Assembly: GCA_900544825.1 (NCBI GenBank)
Contig: UQWP01000016.1
Location: forward strand, 1 to 52,747
DNA: 52,747 bases
Direction: 5' to 3'
DNA from: an uncultured Prevotella sp.
GTDB lineage: Bacteria > Bacteroidota > Bacteroidia > Bacteroidales > Bacteroidaceae
Shown: one piece after another, positions 17,542-26,147 of the stretch
Layout: every line of letters starts with the position of its first letter
Position numbering within the stretch: the first letter of the stretch is position 1
Made by a program: the position numbers and the translations under genes
Notes under the pieces: model-generated
Database searches by the model: none
What the model saw: the letters and a program-made list of their open reading frames with translations, nothing else
What the model was told of the DNA's origin: nothing

Positions 17542-17697
17542 ACAAAATGGGCAGGAAACAGCTTTCTGGGGAATTGTGATTCAAGGAACTCTAAAACACA
17601 GACAGAGCATGACAAACAAAACTTAACTTCTTCGAGGGTGGCGATATTTTAACATAAAGATAACATGCACTAAACCCAAGAAGCCAGGATTTTATTA

Positions 17698-17705
17698 TAT
17701 CTTTG
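17698..17705 (+). promoter_or_regulatory. Promoter -7 box for the CPBP protease gene
   Basis: TATCTTTG followed by C, 37 bp before the start codon at 17742; perfect TAnnTTTG. Confidence 0.5.
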
Positions 17706-17741
17706 CAAAAGATTTAAATAACAAACAAAAACTACAGCTTT

Positions 17742-18575
17742 ATGGAAAAAGAGAAACTTTCAGCAATCCTGTCAAAGGGAAGAAACGGAACCAAGGGATG
17801 GTTTCTGTATCGTGCATGGCCTAGCACCAGAAGTGCCATCTACGTCTACCTGATGTCCATGCTTGCAGCCTTTCCGGTTGGCATTGCAGCAGCTTTGAGC
17901 TGCGAATTTATCGAATTCCTGACGAAGACAACCATCAATAGTGCATGGATTCCGGCAATTTATATGCTGGCTGCAGAGCTATATATGATTCATAAATGCC
18001 GGAAGAAATTCCATCTGCGTGTTCGCCTGGAAAAGATTCAGCAGATGCCTAAGACCATCATCTTCTTGCTGGCCTTTATAGTGGGATTGTTCCAGGCCAT
18101 TCCGATATCTGCATTAGAAAGTTTCATGGATTTGCCTGATTACATGGGGCAGGATTTTGTTGACATGGCACATAATCCGATTGGAATCCTGGTACTCTGC
18201 ATCATTGCTCCTATAGCCGAAGAATACCTCTTCCGCGGATTGATGATGCGAAAGATGCTGAGATGGAACATCAGCCCCTGGTACGCTATCATCGGCTCAA
18301 GCATCATGTTCGGCCTCATCCATCTCAACCCGGCTCAGATTCCAGGAGCCATCATTCTGGGAATCGTCATGGCGTGGATGTGTTACAGAACCAGGAGTTT
18401 GATTCCGGGCATCATCATCCACATCACCAACAATACGCTCTGCCTGATTCCAGAAGAATGCTACGATACTTACATCGCCAGAACTCCGTTGATGGAAGGA
18501 GGCCTCAGCCTTGTAAGCATCGCAGTCGTCATTCTGTCGATTTGGCTCTTCAACAAGAAGGCAGTCGCAGCATAA
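17742..18575 (+). CDS. CPBP-family intramembrane glutamic endopeptidase (CAAX/Abi)
   Basis: 277 aa with about seven or eight hydrophobic helices. Motif 1 is IAEEYLFRG (Glu160, Glu161, Arg165), motif 2 is FGLIHLNP (His194) and motif 3 is HITNN (His227, Asn231), the complete catalytic set of the CPBP (Abi/Rce1) family. It acts in the inner membrane and cleaves within or next to the membrane. Substrates in Bacteroidota are mostly unknown; roles in bacteriocin immunity or processing of membrane proteins are known for other members. It is monocistronic and converges on the thioesterase gene 9 bp away. Confidence 0.88.
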   Translation: MEKEKLSAILSKGRNGTKGWFLYRAWPSTRSAIYVYLMSMLAAFPVGIAAALSCEFIEFLTKTTINSAWIPAIYMLAAELYMIHKCRKKFHLRVRLEKIQQMPKTIIFLLAFIVGLFQAIPISALESFMDLPDYMGQDFVDMAHNPIGILVLCIIAPIAEEYLFRGLMMRKMLRWNISPWYAIIGSSIMFGLIHLNPAQIPGAIILGIVMAWMCYRTRSLIPGIIIHITNNTLCLIPEECYDTYIARTPLMEGGLSLVSIAVVILSIWLFNKKAVAA

Positions 18576-18597
18576 GGGGGAGAGTTATTCCTCCCCC
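18576..18597. terminator. Short G/C hairpin between converging genes
   Basis: GGGGGAG (18576-18582) pairs with CTCCCCC (18591-18597). It begins at the CPBP stop and overlaps the last codons of the thioesterase gene on the other strand. No T-run. Confidence 0.45.
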
Positions 18598-19058
18598 TCT
18601 ACCTTGCAGCAGTCGAACCCCATCTCCTTGGCTTTATCAGGACCGAAGGTGAAGTAGATAGCTTCGCCCTCATCACAAACCTCGCCTTGGGAGTTCTCCA
18701 GAGTCAAGTGGATGGTGACTATGTTACGGCGCTGACTGGCGATGTGACCACGCACCGTAATCTGAGAATCGGTGGTCATTACGGGCTTCTTGTATTTCAC
18801 GTTGAGCTGCATCGTCACACCCGTAGTCTGCAGTTTGCGGTTGATGACCCAGCCTGCCACTTCATCCATCAGCATACTGATGATTCCGCCATGCAGGGTA
18901 TTGATCCAGCCCTGGTAATTCTCGCCGGGATTCCAGATGGTAAGCACATCCTCACCCTCTTCCCAAAACTCAAGATGCAATCCTACAGGATTGTTGGGGG
19001 CACAGCAAACGCAGTTGTAACCCTCCTTGTTCAAATATGGATTTAATATCTTCTTCAT
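18585..19058 (-). CDS. PaaI-type hotdog-fold thioesterase
   Basis: 157 aa. The hotdog core is seen in WINTLHGGIISMLMDEVAGWVINRK followed by TVQLNVKYKKPV-like strands (TGVTMQLNVKYKKPVMTTDSQITVRG), the usual arrangement of the PaaI/YdiI family, with HGG and the acidic residue of the central helix forming the active site. An N-terminal cysteine cluster (YNCVCCAPNNP) is typical of a Bacteroidota subgroup. It probably hydrolyses an acyl- or aryl-CoA in the cytosol; substrate unknown. Its own promoter lies at 19112-19119. Confidence 0.85.
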   Translation of the reverse strand: MKKILNPYLNKEGYNCVCCAPNNPVGLHLEFWEEGEDVLTIWNPGENYQGWINTLHGGIISMLMDEVAGWVINRKLQTTGVTMQLNVKYKKPVMTTDSQITVRGHIASQRRNIVTIHLTLENSQGEVCDEGEAIYFTFGPDKAKEMGFDCCKVEGEE

Positions 19059-19111
19059 TTTCTAACTGATTAAACTGATTTCTAACTGATAAAACTGTTT
19101 AAAAGACCACG

Positions 19112-19119
19112 CAAAGATA
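19112..19119 (-). promoter_or_regulatory. Promoter -7 box for the thioesterase gene
   Basis: The minus strand reads TATCTTTG then C, 54 bp upstream of the start codon. Confidence 0.5.
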
Positions 19120-19179
19120 CGAATAATATCTGAGAAGGCAAAGTTTTTAAAAATTATTATTATTAATTCCCTCTGATTA

Positions 19180-19286
19180 CCTAAAAATAGGGGTTAGACG
19201 GAGCCTCAACTATTTAGAAGGAATAAAAATACCTAGAAATGGGGATAAAGATAAAGCCCTCGCTATTTAGAAGAAATAAAAATACC
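19180..19286. repeat. Imperfect tandem duplication of about 53 bp
   Basis: CCTAAAAATAGGGG...CTATTTAGAAGGAATAAAAATACC (about 19180-19232) is followed by CCTAGAAATGGGG...CTATTTAGAAGAAATAAAAATACC (about 19232-19286). It lies upstream of the porin promoter. Otherwise the 360-bp gap 19059-19418 holds only the two divergent promoters. Confidence 0.65.
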
Positions 19287-19298
19287 GATTATTAAGTA

Positions 19299-19329
19299 TT
19301 GCAGGATTTTGAAATACCCACTACCTTTG
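19299..19329 (+). promoter_or_regulatory. Promoter for the porin-like gene
   Basis: TTG (19299-19301), 20 bases, then TACCTTTG (19322-19329), about 90 bp before the start codon. Confidence 0.6.
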
Positions 19330-19418
19330 CAGCATGAATTAAAGAGGTGCCCGCAGGCGGCGGGCAAGCGAACAAGAAATGATACAAAAACATTAAGAAT
19401 TATACAAAACATTAAGAA

Positions 19419-20459
19419 ATGAAGAGAATTATTTTAATTATTTTAGGCTGCATTAATATTTGCCTTGCTTATGCACAGAGCTTTAACGGACAATATATTT
19501 CTGAATGGCAATGGGATATGAATAGGAACACCAACCTGGTGAATCAGCTGAGGTTGGAACTGAGTGTTCCTATTGGAAAAGGAAAGGATTCGTTTGAAGC
19601 GGCAACGCTGCATGTGGCAAAGACCAACGATGGCATTATCGACGACTGGCAGGGATTTTCCAATATAGATGCAGATAATAATTTCGCCATGCTTGCCGTA
19701 CTGGGCTACATGCACGAGTGGAATTCGGGCCATCTGTTTGTGGGTGTGAGGAATGTGAACGAGGATTTCTTTACCTCTGACGTTACGGCACTTTTCCAGA
19801 ACAGTTCTGAGGGAATCTTTCCTACCGTTGCATCCTGCTATCCGATAGCCAACTATCCGTATTCGGGTTTGACCCTTTACTTTGATGTAACCAAGGGGAA
19901 ATGGACTTTCAGAAACAGTCTGTATAATGGTACGGGATATAATGGCTGGAAAGCCCACGACAATCCTTTCCTGGTTCGCCCCAAGAAGGATGGAATCTTC
20001 AACATGTCGCAGTTGGAGTACAATGATAAAGGGGGAAAATATTTTGCGGGTGTTGCCGTTCATACCCGTCAATATCCGATCAATGAGGATGGAGAAATGG
20101 TTTCTGCCGATGAATCCAAGGGCAAGGTTACCGGTGCCTGGTGGGTTTACGGAGAGCAGAGCGTTTGGAAGTCTGGCGACAAGAATATTTCGTGCATGGT
20201 GCAATATTCAGAGAACACCAGTCATCAGAATGTCTGCTACCGATATGCAGAACTGGGTGGCGCCTATCAGGACGAGAAGAATGAGTGCGGCTTGTCGGGC
20301 CAGTACGCCCGTTTCCAGCAGGGTTCTGAGTATTCGCTGGAAGTAACATGGAAAAGACAGCTGACGGAATCCATCTCCCTTCAGCCATCGTTCCAATACA
20401 TCAAAAACGACAATGGAGACTTCACGACACTTAGTGCCAGACTCTATGTGAATTTCTAA
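19419..20459 (+). CDS. OprB-like carbohydrate-selective porin
   Basis: 346 aa with a signal peptide (1-19, cleavage after AYAQ). The mature part alternates short amphipathic strands (MLAVLGYMHEWNSGHLFVGVRNVNEDFF, YSGLTLYFDVTKGKWTFRNSLYNGTGYNGW), then ends SLQPSFQYIKNDNGDFTTLSARLYVNF with C-terminal Phe, as in outer-membrane porins. The section LEVTWKRQLTESISLQPSFQYI resembles the end of OprB-family porins. It would form a diffusion channel for sugars or other small anions; specificity unknown. Flanked by unrelated genes and transcribed alone. Confidence 0.65.
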   Translation: MKRIILIILGCINICLAYAQSFNGQYISEWQWDMNRNTNLVNQLRLELSVPIGKGKDSFEAATLHVAKTNDGIIDDWQGFSNIDADNNFAMLAVLGYMHEWNSGHLFVGVRNVNEDFFTSDVTALFQNSSEGIFPTVASCYPIANYPYSGLTLYFDVTKGKWTFRNSLYNGTGYNGWKAHDNPFLVRPKKDGIFNMSQLEYNDKGGKYFAGVAVHTRQYPINEDGEMVSADESKGKVTGAWWVYGEQSVWKSGDKNISCMVQYSENTSHQNVCYRYAELGGAYQDEKNECGLSGQYARFQQGSEYSLEVTWKRQLTESISLQPSFQYIKNDNGDFTTLSARLYVNF

Positions 20460-20498
20460 AGGAAAGAGAGAATTACTGAACTATCGTATGTGTTTTAA

Positions 20499-20575
20499 GT
20501 ACGGGCTGAAGGCCCAAAAGCTCTAGAAGCAGCACGCCTTGAAAGGGCGTGTGGAGCTTACTTGCGAAAGTTCTG
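20499..20575. repeat. REP-like palindromic element, copy B
   Basis: GGGCTGAAGGCCC, AAAAGCTCTAGAAGC and CACGCCTTGAAAGGGCGTG (perfect stem CACGCC/GGCGTG) are followed by GAGCTTACTTGCGAAAG. In reverse complement it starts GTAAGCTC like copy A. It lies downstream of the porin gene and may act as its terminator. Confidence 0.6.
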
Positions 20576-20657
20576 AAAAATTAAACAACCAAGTTAAAAA
20601 CAGCATTTTTTTCGTCCATAGACGAAAATCTTGGTGCATAGAAAGATTGTCTCATTC

Positions 20658-21662
20658 TTATTTCTTAGCAATCCATTTCGGCAAAACCAGGGTGCCCATT
20701 ACCAGGAATGGGTAATAGAAGATGGCGCGCCAGAGCATGGCAGCAAGAATGGCTACTGAGGCATCGGGCAGAAAATCGGCATAATAAAGGCGGAACATCA
20801 ACTCCGCCACGCCGCTTCCGCCAGGCGTAGGACTCAGGATGGAAATCATCCACATCACCCATTGGCGACACCAAGCCACCAGCATGTTGCCCTGACAATG
20901 AAAGGCGATGAGAATGGCTACAACGATAGCGAATCTCGACAACCAGGCCAGGGAAGTATAACCCATCAGCTGCAGCCAGAATCTTCCGCCTTCCTGTTTC
21001 GCTTCCTTCGAAGCCATCGTCATCTCCTCGGAAAACTTCTCTACCTTGGGCAGGAACCTGCGAAGGAAAGGAATCTTGCAGCATCCCTTCAACACCCAGC
21101 CCAGAATCTGAGGGCGATGCAATAACAAGAGGTAGAGAATGGCGGTCCATACGACAACGATAAGGGTGCTGATGATGAAGATAACCTGCACTCCACCCTT
21201 AATCCATTCGCTGGTTGCATCCGCAGAAATCCCCACTCCATCTGCCAAACTAAACAAGAGATGCGATGGAACACAGAAATAGAGCAACATACAGCTGATG
21301 GCAAGAAAAGCCTCATCGGCAAGCAAGGCTGCAAACATGGTGAAAATGCTTCTGCCCATAGAAACTCCCTCGCGGTTCAGATAGACAAAAGCCAAACCGC
21401 TTCCACCTACCGCCGAAGGAGTGACGGCAGAAGTAAACTCACAAAGTACATTGATGCGAAAACCCTGCGCTATCGACAACTTGCGCTGGCAGAGATGTCG
21501 GAAGCGAAGGGTGAGCATCAGATTCTGGACGGCAAAGAGCAATACAGCCAAACCTACCCCCAGAAAAAAACTCGGAGATAGGTCTATCTTACTTAAAGCA
21601 TCCACATCAAATTCACGGATCATCATTCCGGCGATGACCACCAAGCCGATGGAAGCCGCCAA
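20658..21662 (-). CDS. Flippase-like integral membrane protein (lysylphosphatidylglycerol synthase TM family, UPF0104)
   Basis: 334 aa from a TTG start with about eight membrane helices. Diagnostic phrases are CEFTSAVTPSAVGGSGLAFVYLNREG and the later SPTPGGSGVAELMFRLYYA, the paired PSxxGG/PTPGGxG motifs of this family. These proteins resemble the flippase half of MprF and are thought to move lipids or lipid-linked sugars. It follows the glycosyltransferase gene by 68 bp and probably works on the same glycolipid. Oddity: no ATG exists in frame. The frame stays open about 13 codons upstream of TTG (reading YFESNIKKWHLW), and a run of seven A lies there, so the true start could be non-canonical or a frameshift may hide it. 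Confidence 0.82.
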   Translation of the reverse strand: MAASIGLVVIAGMMIREFDVDALSKIDLSPSFFLGVGLAVLLFAVQNLMLTLRFRHLCQRKLSIAQGFRINVLCEFTSAVTPSAVGGSGLAFVYLNREGVSMGRSIFTMFAALLADEAFLAISCMLLYFCVPSHLLFSLADGVGISADATSEWIKGGVQVIFIISTLIVVVWTAILYLLLLHRPQILGWVLKGCCKIPFLRRFLPKVEKFSEEMTMASKEAKQEGGRFWLQLMGYTSLAWLSRFAIVVAILIAFHCQGNMLVAWCRQWVMWMISILSPTPGGSGVAELMFRLYYADFLPDASVAILAAMLWRAIFYYPFLVMGTLVLPKWIAKK

Positions 21663-21730
21663 CCATAAATGCCATTTTTTTATATTACTCTCAAAATAAA
21701 ACTATACCTTATTATATAGTATAATAACGG

Positions 21731-22879
21731 CTAAATGGCCAATCTATTTTGCTGTCTGTCATTTTCTTCTTCATAAGCCTGGTTCTCCTTTCTATGATAA
21801 TAAGTATCGTAAGCGTTTTCTATGGCGGCGATGATTCGGGTGTCAGCATGGTTCTCCCACATTCTGAACTCCACATCCTCCTCGTAATCACGAGCGAAAG
21901 CCTTCAGTTTATCAATGTCGAAATCCTTGCTCACCACGCCTGCCATCTCTCTTTCCGCATCCATCGCATTGCATTCCTGTTCTACATGAGCCGGAATCAG
22001 CATGCAGGGCTTGCCCATATAAAGCGCCTCGCAGACACTCTCGAATCCGGCGGTAGTGGCGAATGCCTTGCAGCCAGCCATCATCTTGAGGAACTTCTCA
22101 TCGTTGATGCGATGAAAACTGAGCGTATCATCCACTTTGAGTTCTTCGGGCGCATCCGGCTGATCCCAGAAGAAATGGAGCTGGGTATGGGGATGCTTCT
22201 CGTGCCACGCCTTCACATCCTCTGCAAAACCGGCATTGAGCATATAGCCCATGATGTAGTCGCCATGGTGGCGGATAATGGTCTTGGCTTCCTGGCGGAG
22301 CAACGGTGGAACCACCTTGATGCCATACACCGGCTCATCCTCATAGTCACGGATGGAGAGCGCCAACTTGGCTGTGGCTCCCACGCAAGTGATTCGGGTA
22401 AAGATTTTCAATAAGGATTCAGGTACCGGATACTTTCCAGGCATCTGGAAAGAGGGATGGAGGAAGAGGTACTGATGACCGATGCAAACCTCCGGGATTC
22501 CGAAACGGAAAAGGGAACAGGTAATGCCGCACAACACCTCGTAGAAATTGATGATGATGTCGGCTCCACTCTCCTGAATATTCTTTCGTATCAAATGGAT
22601 ACTTGAAAGATAGCTCGGAGTAAGAAGCATGTTGTAAGTCAGGGAGCGCAGGAGATTGAACTTGCGATTGTCCTTAGACGGCAAGAAATTAGGACTGTCG
22701 AAAAGCTCGACAGAAGAATCTATCTGATTCATGAAGAACTCGGGAATCACCCTGTTCTTGCTCTTGCCTACTAAAACCTTCACTACTTCATGGCCCTCGT
22801 GCAGAAGCATCTGCTTAAGCGCCAACGCCTGGGTGAGATGACCTCTACCCTCTCCTTGAATTACAAAAATTACCTTCAT
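21731..22879 (-). CDS. Glycosyltransferase, MJ1255/VC2487-like (GT-B fold)
   Basis: 382 aa. The N-terminus MKVIFVIQGEGRGHLTQALAL is the nucleotide-sugar-transferase start of this family, and the C-terminal half has MAGCKAFATTAGFESVCEALYMGKPCMLIPAHVEQECNA, the donor-binding region of GT-B enzymes. It is cytosolic or membrane-associated. The pairing with a flippase-like gene on the same transcript suggests synthesis and export of a glycolipid or lipid-linked sugar; donor and acceptor are unknown. A charged tail (KENQAYEEENDRQQNR) follows the catalytic domain. Confidence 0.82.
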   Translation of the reverse strand: MKVIFVIQGEGRGHLTQALALKQMLLHEGHEVVKVLVGKSKNRVIPEFFMNQIDSSVELFDSPNFLPSKDNRKFNLLRSLTYNMLLTPSYLSSIHLIRKNIQESGADIIINFYEVLCGITCSLFRFGIPEVCIGHQYLFLHPSFQMPGKYPVPESLLKIFTRITCVGATAKLALSIRDYEDEPVYGIKVVPPLLRQEAKTIIRHHGDYIMGYMLNAGFAEDVKAWHEKHPHTQLHFFWDQPDAPEELKVDDTLSFHRINDEKFLKMMAGCKAFATTAGFESVCEALYMGKPCMLIPAHVEQECNAMDAEREMAGVVSKDFDIDKLKAFARDYEEDVEFRMWENHADTRIIAAIENAYDTYYHRKENQAYEEENDRQQNRLAI

Positions 22880-22968
22880 TTTTCTTTATACATCTTTAAA
22901 CATCTAATTTTGCTGGCGAAGCGGCAGATGCATGTTACACGAAACAGTTCATCGCCCCTTTCCGAGTG

Positions 22969-22976
22969 CAAAGGTA
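22969..22976 (-). promoter_or_regulatory. Promoter -7 box for the glycosyltransferase operon
   Basis: The minus strand reads TATACCTTTGC (TAnnTTTG at 22969-22976), about 90 bp upstream of the start. Confidence 0.5.
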
Positions 22977-23040
22977 TAAGTTTCATATTTCAAAGATGTT
23001 AGAGAAAAATGAAGATAGGGTTAAAAAATCAGAATACGAT

Positions 23041-23081
23041 TAGAGCCCTATTCCTGAATCGGGTTCAAGAATAAGGCTCTA
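23041..23081 (-). terminator. Hairpin after the PafA-type phosphatase gene
   Basis: TAGAGCCCTATTC (23041-23053) pairs with GAATAAGGCTCTA (23069-23081) apart from one mismatch. It begins 10 bp beyond the stop codon; the minus-strand T-rich tract lies further downstream. Confidence 0.6.
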
Positions 23082-23090
23082 AATAAAATG

Positions 23091-24716
23091 CTAGAATATC
23101 GGCTGACCTACACAGCCATTCGGTGCCTGTACATGAAGCAGGGCGGCGATGGTTGGCACAATATCCGTCATGAAAGTCTGCCTGGTGGTTGCACCGTGCT
23201 GAATGCCCCAACCCATGAAAACCAATGGAATGTGGGTGTCGTATGGATTCCACTCGCCATGGTCGGTTCCCTTCATGCTGTGGGCATAGAAATTCGGCTT
23301 CAATACGATGGCCACATCACCGCTACGCTCACGGTTGTAACCATTCACGATACGCGTCTTCACATCCTCAGGAATGCTCTCGGTCATCGTCTTCTCCATA
23401 TCGCAGGCGTACTGCACGCAACTGTCTTCCTTCAATACATCCACCACACTCTGCTTGATTTTGGCGAAATCCAACTTGTTTTCCTTGATGATGTTGCGGT
23501 TGAAGAACACCTGATAGTTCATCACGGTCTTCACCAGATTACCCACGTTAGGATACTCCTGAGCCAGGGTCTGGTTCAGCTTCTTAGCCACCGCATCACC
23601 ATCCCAACTGCCCGCAGGAATGCGGCGGTCTTGCAGGAAACGGGCGTTGTTCATCGCTCCATGATCGGCACTCAAGAAAACCAGATAGTTGCCCTTGCCC
23701 ACCTTCTCATCAAGATAAGAAAGGAAATCGGCAATCGCCTTGTCAAGTCGCAGATACGTATCCTCGGTTTCTACCGCATGAGTTCCCACCTGATGACCGA
23801 TATAATCGGTGCTGGAGCAACTTACTGCCAGCAAGTCGGTTTCATCATCTGCACCCAACTGCTCTCCGTCTATCGCCGCCTTCGCCAAATCTATCGTCAG
23901 CGAATTGCCGAAAGGAGTCTTGCGGATAATACTATAACCATATTTCTTATAAAGGGCTGGGAGATTGAGCGGCAGCGTAGCCTTCACACCCTTGCGGATT
24001 CCATCCTCATACTCGTTCTCATCTTCCGTACTCTCGATGTAAGTATTCTTAGGATAGAGCGTGCTCCATTTTTCCGAAAGATAACGATCAGGCAGATGCT
24101 GGCTGTTGAAAGCATCCACCCACTTGGGCAACCGGTTCATATAATAAGAGCTGGTGATGAACTTGCCGCTCTCATCATCAAACCAGTAGGCGCCGTTCGG
24201 ATTATGACCAGCAGGAAGGATGGAAGCACGGTCTTTCAAGGCCACACCCACCACCTTGGCTCTGCCGTTGGATGCAATCTTCATCTCATCGCCGAGGGTA
24301 GTAACCCATAGATTTCTAGGCGACATCAAGCCCGCCTTGCTGTTGGAACCCACCGGTTTCACGGTTTCATCATCCGTACAATACACTTTCTTGCCATTCT
24401 TCACAAAATTGTTTCCGGCGATTCCGTGGATAGATGGCACACTACCGGTATAGAGACAAGTATGACCGATGGCTGTAACCGATGGAACATAGGGAATTCT
24501 GGTGTTTTCGCAAGAGAAGCCCTCGTTGAGCAATCGCTTGAATCCACCTTCTCCATAGCGTTTCTGATAGCGATAGAGATAATCCCATCGCATCTGGTCA
24601 ACCACAATACCCACTACCAGTTTGGGGCGCTGAACGTTAGAAGCATTCACCTGCTGGGCAGCAGCAGAGCCGCATCCCAGAAATGCCAACGCAATAAAAC
24701 TTAATACCTTATTCAT
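23091..24716 (-). CDS. pafA: PafA-type alkaline phosphatase (phosphate-irrepressible)
   Basis: 541 aa with a signal peptide (1-21, cleavage after AAAQ or nearby). The alkaline-phosphatase fold has the metal-site Asp40 in VVDQMRWDYL, nucleophile Thr81 in PSVTAIGHT, Asn102 in GIAGNNF, and the pair Lys161/Arg163 in ALKDRASILPAGH. In Elizabethkingia PafA the equivalents are Thr79, Asn100, Lys162 and Arg164, which mark a monoesterase rather than a diesterase. Later metal ligands appear in SCSSTDYIGHQVGTHAVE and FLSADHGAM. The enzyme is periplasmic and releases phosphate from organic esters. PafA enzymes are not repressed by phosphate, and no Pho-box-like repeat was recognised here. Confidence 0.9.
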   Translation of the reverse strand: MNKVLSFIALAFLGCGSAAAQQVNASNVQRPKLVVGIVVDQMRWDYLYRYQKRYGEGGFKRLLNEGFSCENTRIPYVPSVTAIGHTCLYTGSVPSIHGIAGNNFVKNGKKVYCTDDETVKPVGSNSKAGLMSPRNLWVTTLGDEMKIASNGRAKVVGVALKDRASILPAGHNPNGAYWFDDESGKFITSSYYMNRLPKWVDAFNSQHLPDRYLSEKWSTLYPKNTYIESTEDENEYEDGIRKGVKATLPLNLPALYKKYGYSIIRKTPFGNSLTIDLAKAAIDGEQLGADDETDLLAVSCSSTDYIGHQVGTHAVETEDTYLRLDKAIADFLSYLDEKVGKGNYLVFLSADHGAMNNARFLQDRRIPAGSWDGDAVAKKLNQTLAQEYPNVGNLVKTVMNYQVFFNRNIIKENKLDFAKIKQSVVDVLKEDSCVQYACDMEKTMTESIPEDVKTRIVNGYNRERSGDVAIVLKPNFYAHSMKGTDHGEWNPYDTHIPLVFMGWGIQHGATTRQTFMTDIVPTIAALLHVQAPNGCVGQPIF

Positions 24717-24782
24717 TTCTTTCCTATTCTTTCTTATAAAATTCTTTTTTCTTATAAAATACTGTAATACTTTTTACCGCTG

Positions 24783-24790
24783 CAAAGGTA
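24783..24790 (-). promoter_or_regulatory. Promoter -7 box for pafA
   Basis: The minus strand reads TACCTTTG then C, 67 bp before the start codon. Confidence 0.5.
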
Positions 24791-24901
24791 TTTAAAGGAT
24801 GTTACCATCGCATTACAAACAGATGAAAGATGAGTGAAAGCATTCATTTTATTCAGAGGGTGTGTCAAATGTCAATGAAGGAAATCTATGTAAAAACGAA
24901 A

Positions 24902-24935
24902 AGAGGGTGTGTTATGAACTTATGACACACCCTCT
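24902..24935. terminator. Bidirectional-type terminator with AGAGGGTGTGT arms
   Basis: AGAGGGTGTGTTAT (24902-24915) pairs with ATGACACACCCTCT (24922-24935), with one mismatch. T-rich sequence follows on both strands. It ends the fimbrillin-like gene. Half-copies of the arm (AGAGGGTGTGTCA) occur at about 24855 and in variant form (AGAGGGCGTGTCATAAG) at about 48124. Confidence 0.75.
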
Positions 24936-24955
24936 GTTCCTTCTTTTTTGCTTTT

Positions 24956-25933
24956 TTATTCAAATTCGGTACCGAAACCGGAATCTGGAATGGTTGGAGA
25001 ATCGATAATGAATGATGCGGCAGAATGGGTGGAGAGGAACGGACCTTTATAGATGGTCATCTTTCCCTTCACCATATGGACGTTTTCGAACGACAGGGAT
25101 TTTACCACTTTATCTTCAGTATCAGTAGACTGGGTAGTCAGCGTGATATCTGAAACATCATCCGCACCCAGGAAGAAATAGATAGTGAAACTGAATCTTT
25201 TTGCCGTGAACCGATCGTCCGAAATATCGTATGTCTTGGTTAGGGTTGCCTGCTTGAGGCAATGGCCCGTAGATGGATTGAAGACATTACCGCAGTTGCC
25301 GGTAATCGTATATTTGAACGACTTCATGTAGTCCGGGCAAGGTTCCTCACGGCAGTTGAGCTGCAATACGGTGACTCCACGTTTCAGGATGCAGTCGTAG
25401 TTCTGGCTTTTTTCTCTATCTTTTACGGCAATATCCTGATAGGTATAAAACATATCTTTGACCTCATTTTTCGGAAAGACGACCTCAGTCTTTGATTTGA
25501 TGCTGACCTTGTTGTCTTTTGAAGGGTTATCGGTGGCAGCGGCAATAGCCACCATCTTGTAATTACCTCTAGGCACATACAGTTTTACCTGTCCGAAGTT
25601 CTTGTCGGTAGAGAATTGGGTTACCAAATACATCGTATCTTTATCTTCCGGAAACAGGGCAACCTCCAACTCAGTAATCTGCTTGCACTCACTCAGATTC
25701 TTCTTCCCATCAGTGTCTGCACGGGTAATCCAAGGAGATGCTGCCTGAGCTACGTCAGCAGTACCTGCTCTGGATTCAATTTCTGAGATTGATTTCTCGA
25801 AGAAGTTGAAGCTAACTTCCAGTTTGTCACTTCGTGATGAAGAATCCATCACGCCATCCTCTTTACTACAACTTACTACTAGTAAGGCTGCAATAATAAG
25901 CCATAGGCTTTTAGTTAAATATTTCTTCTTCAT
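24956..25933 (-). CDS. Fimbrillin-like (FimB/Mfa2-type) surface lipoprotein
   Basis: 325 aa. The lipoprotein signal ends VVSC (Cys22) and is followed by SKED, a surface-export type acidic tract. The mature protein has two beta-rich halves of the fimbrillin kind (VKLYVPRGNYKMVAIAAATDNP in the first, LKRGVTVLQLNCREEPCPDYMKSFKYTITG in the second). Mfa2/FimB proteins anchor fimbriae and regulate their length. No other fimbrial gene is next to it, so it may be a stand-alone cell-surface adhesin or anchor. Family assignment is by pattern only; it could also be a PKD-less surface protein of another SLPB family. Confidence 0.6.
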   Translation of the reverse strand: MKKKYLTKSLWLIIAALLVVSCSKEDGVMDSSSRSDKLEVSFNFFEKSISEIESRAGTADVAQAASPWITRADTDGKKNLSECKQITELEVALFPEDKDTMYLVTQFSTDKNFGQVKLYVPRGNYKMVAIAAATDNPSKDNKVSIKSKTEVVFPKNEVKDMFYTYQDIAVKDREKSQNYDCILKRGVTVLQLNCREEPCPDYMKSFKYTITGNCGNVFNPSTGHCLKQATLTKTYDISDDRFTAKRFSFTIYFFLGADDVSDITLTTQSTDTEDKVVKSLSFENVHMVKGKMTIYKGPFLSTHSAASFIIDSPTIPDSGFGTEFE

Positions 25934-26034
25934 AGGTTTTAAAATTTGAAGAAATACGCCAGAAATATTCTGGTATTGTCTGCTATTACCATCTAGTTGA
26001 TACAGCTAGCTGTTTTTCTGTAGTAGTAATGGTG

Positions 26035-26042
26035 CGAAATTA
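26035..26042 (-). promoter_or_regulatory. Weak promoter -7 box for the fimbrillin-like gene
   Basis: The minus strand reads TAATTTCG, one mismatch from TAnnTTTG, about 100 bp before the start. Confidence 0.35.
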
Positions 26043-26070
26043 CAAAAAAATTGAATACGCTGTACTCTTT

Positions 26071-26129
26071 AGCCCCCTATTTTTAACTATCTTAACGAAG
26101 TTTTCACCTGATTAAACAAATAGGGGGCT
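26071..26129. repeat. 12-bp inverted repeat with long loop
   Basis: AGCCCCCTATTT (26071-26082) and AAATAGGGGGCT (26118-26129) enclose 35 bases, directly downstream of the GH20 stop codon. It may be its terminator, though no T-run follows on the minus strand. Confidence 0.5.
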
Positions 26130-26147
26130 TTTATGGGCACTTACAGA

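Noticed and set aside
17487..17579. 30-codon frame over the 23-bp array
   Set aside because: It overlaps repeat units in alternating orientation, lacks a ribosome binding site and has no recognised family.
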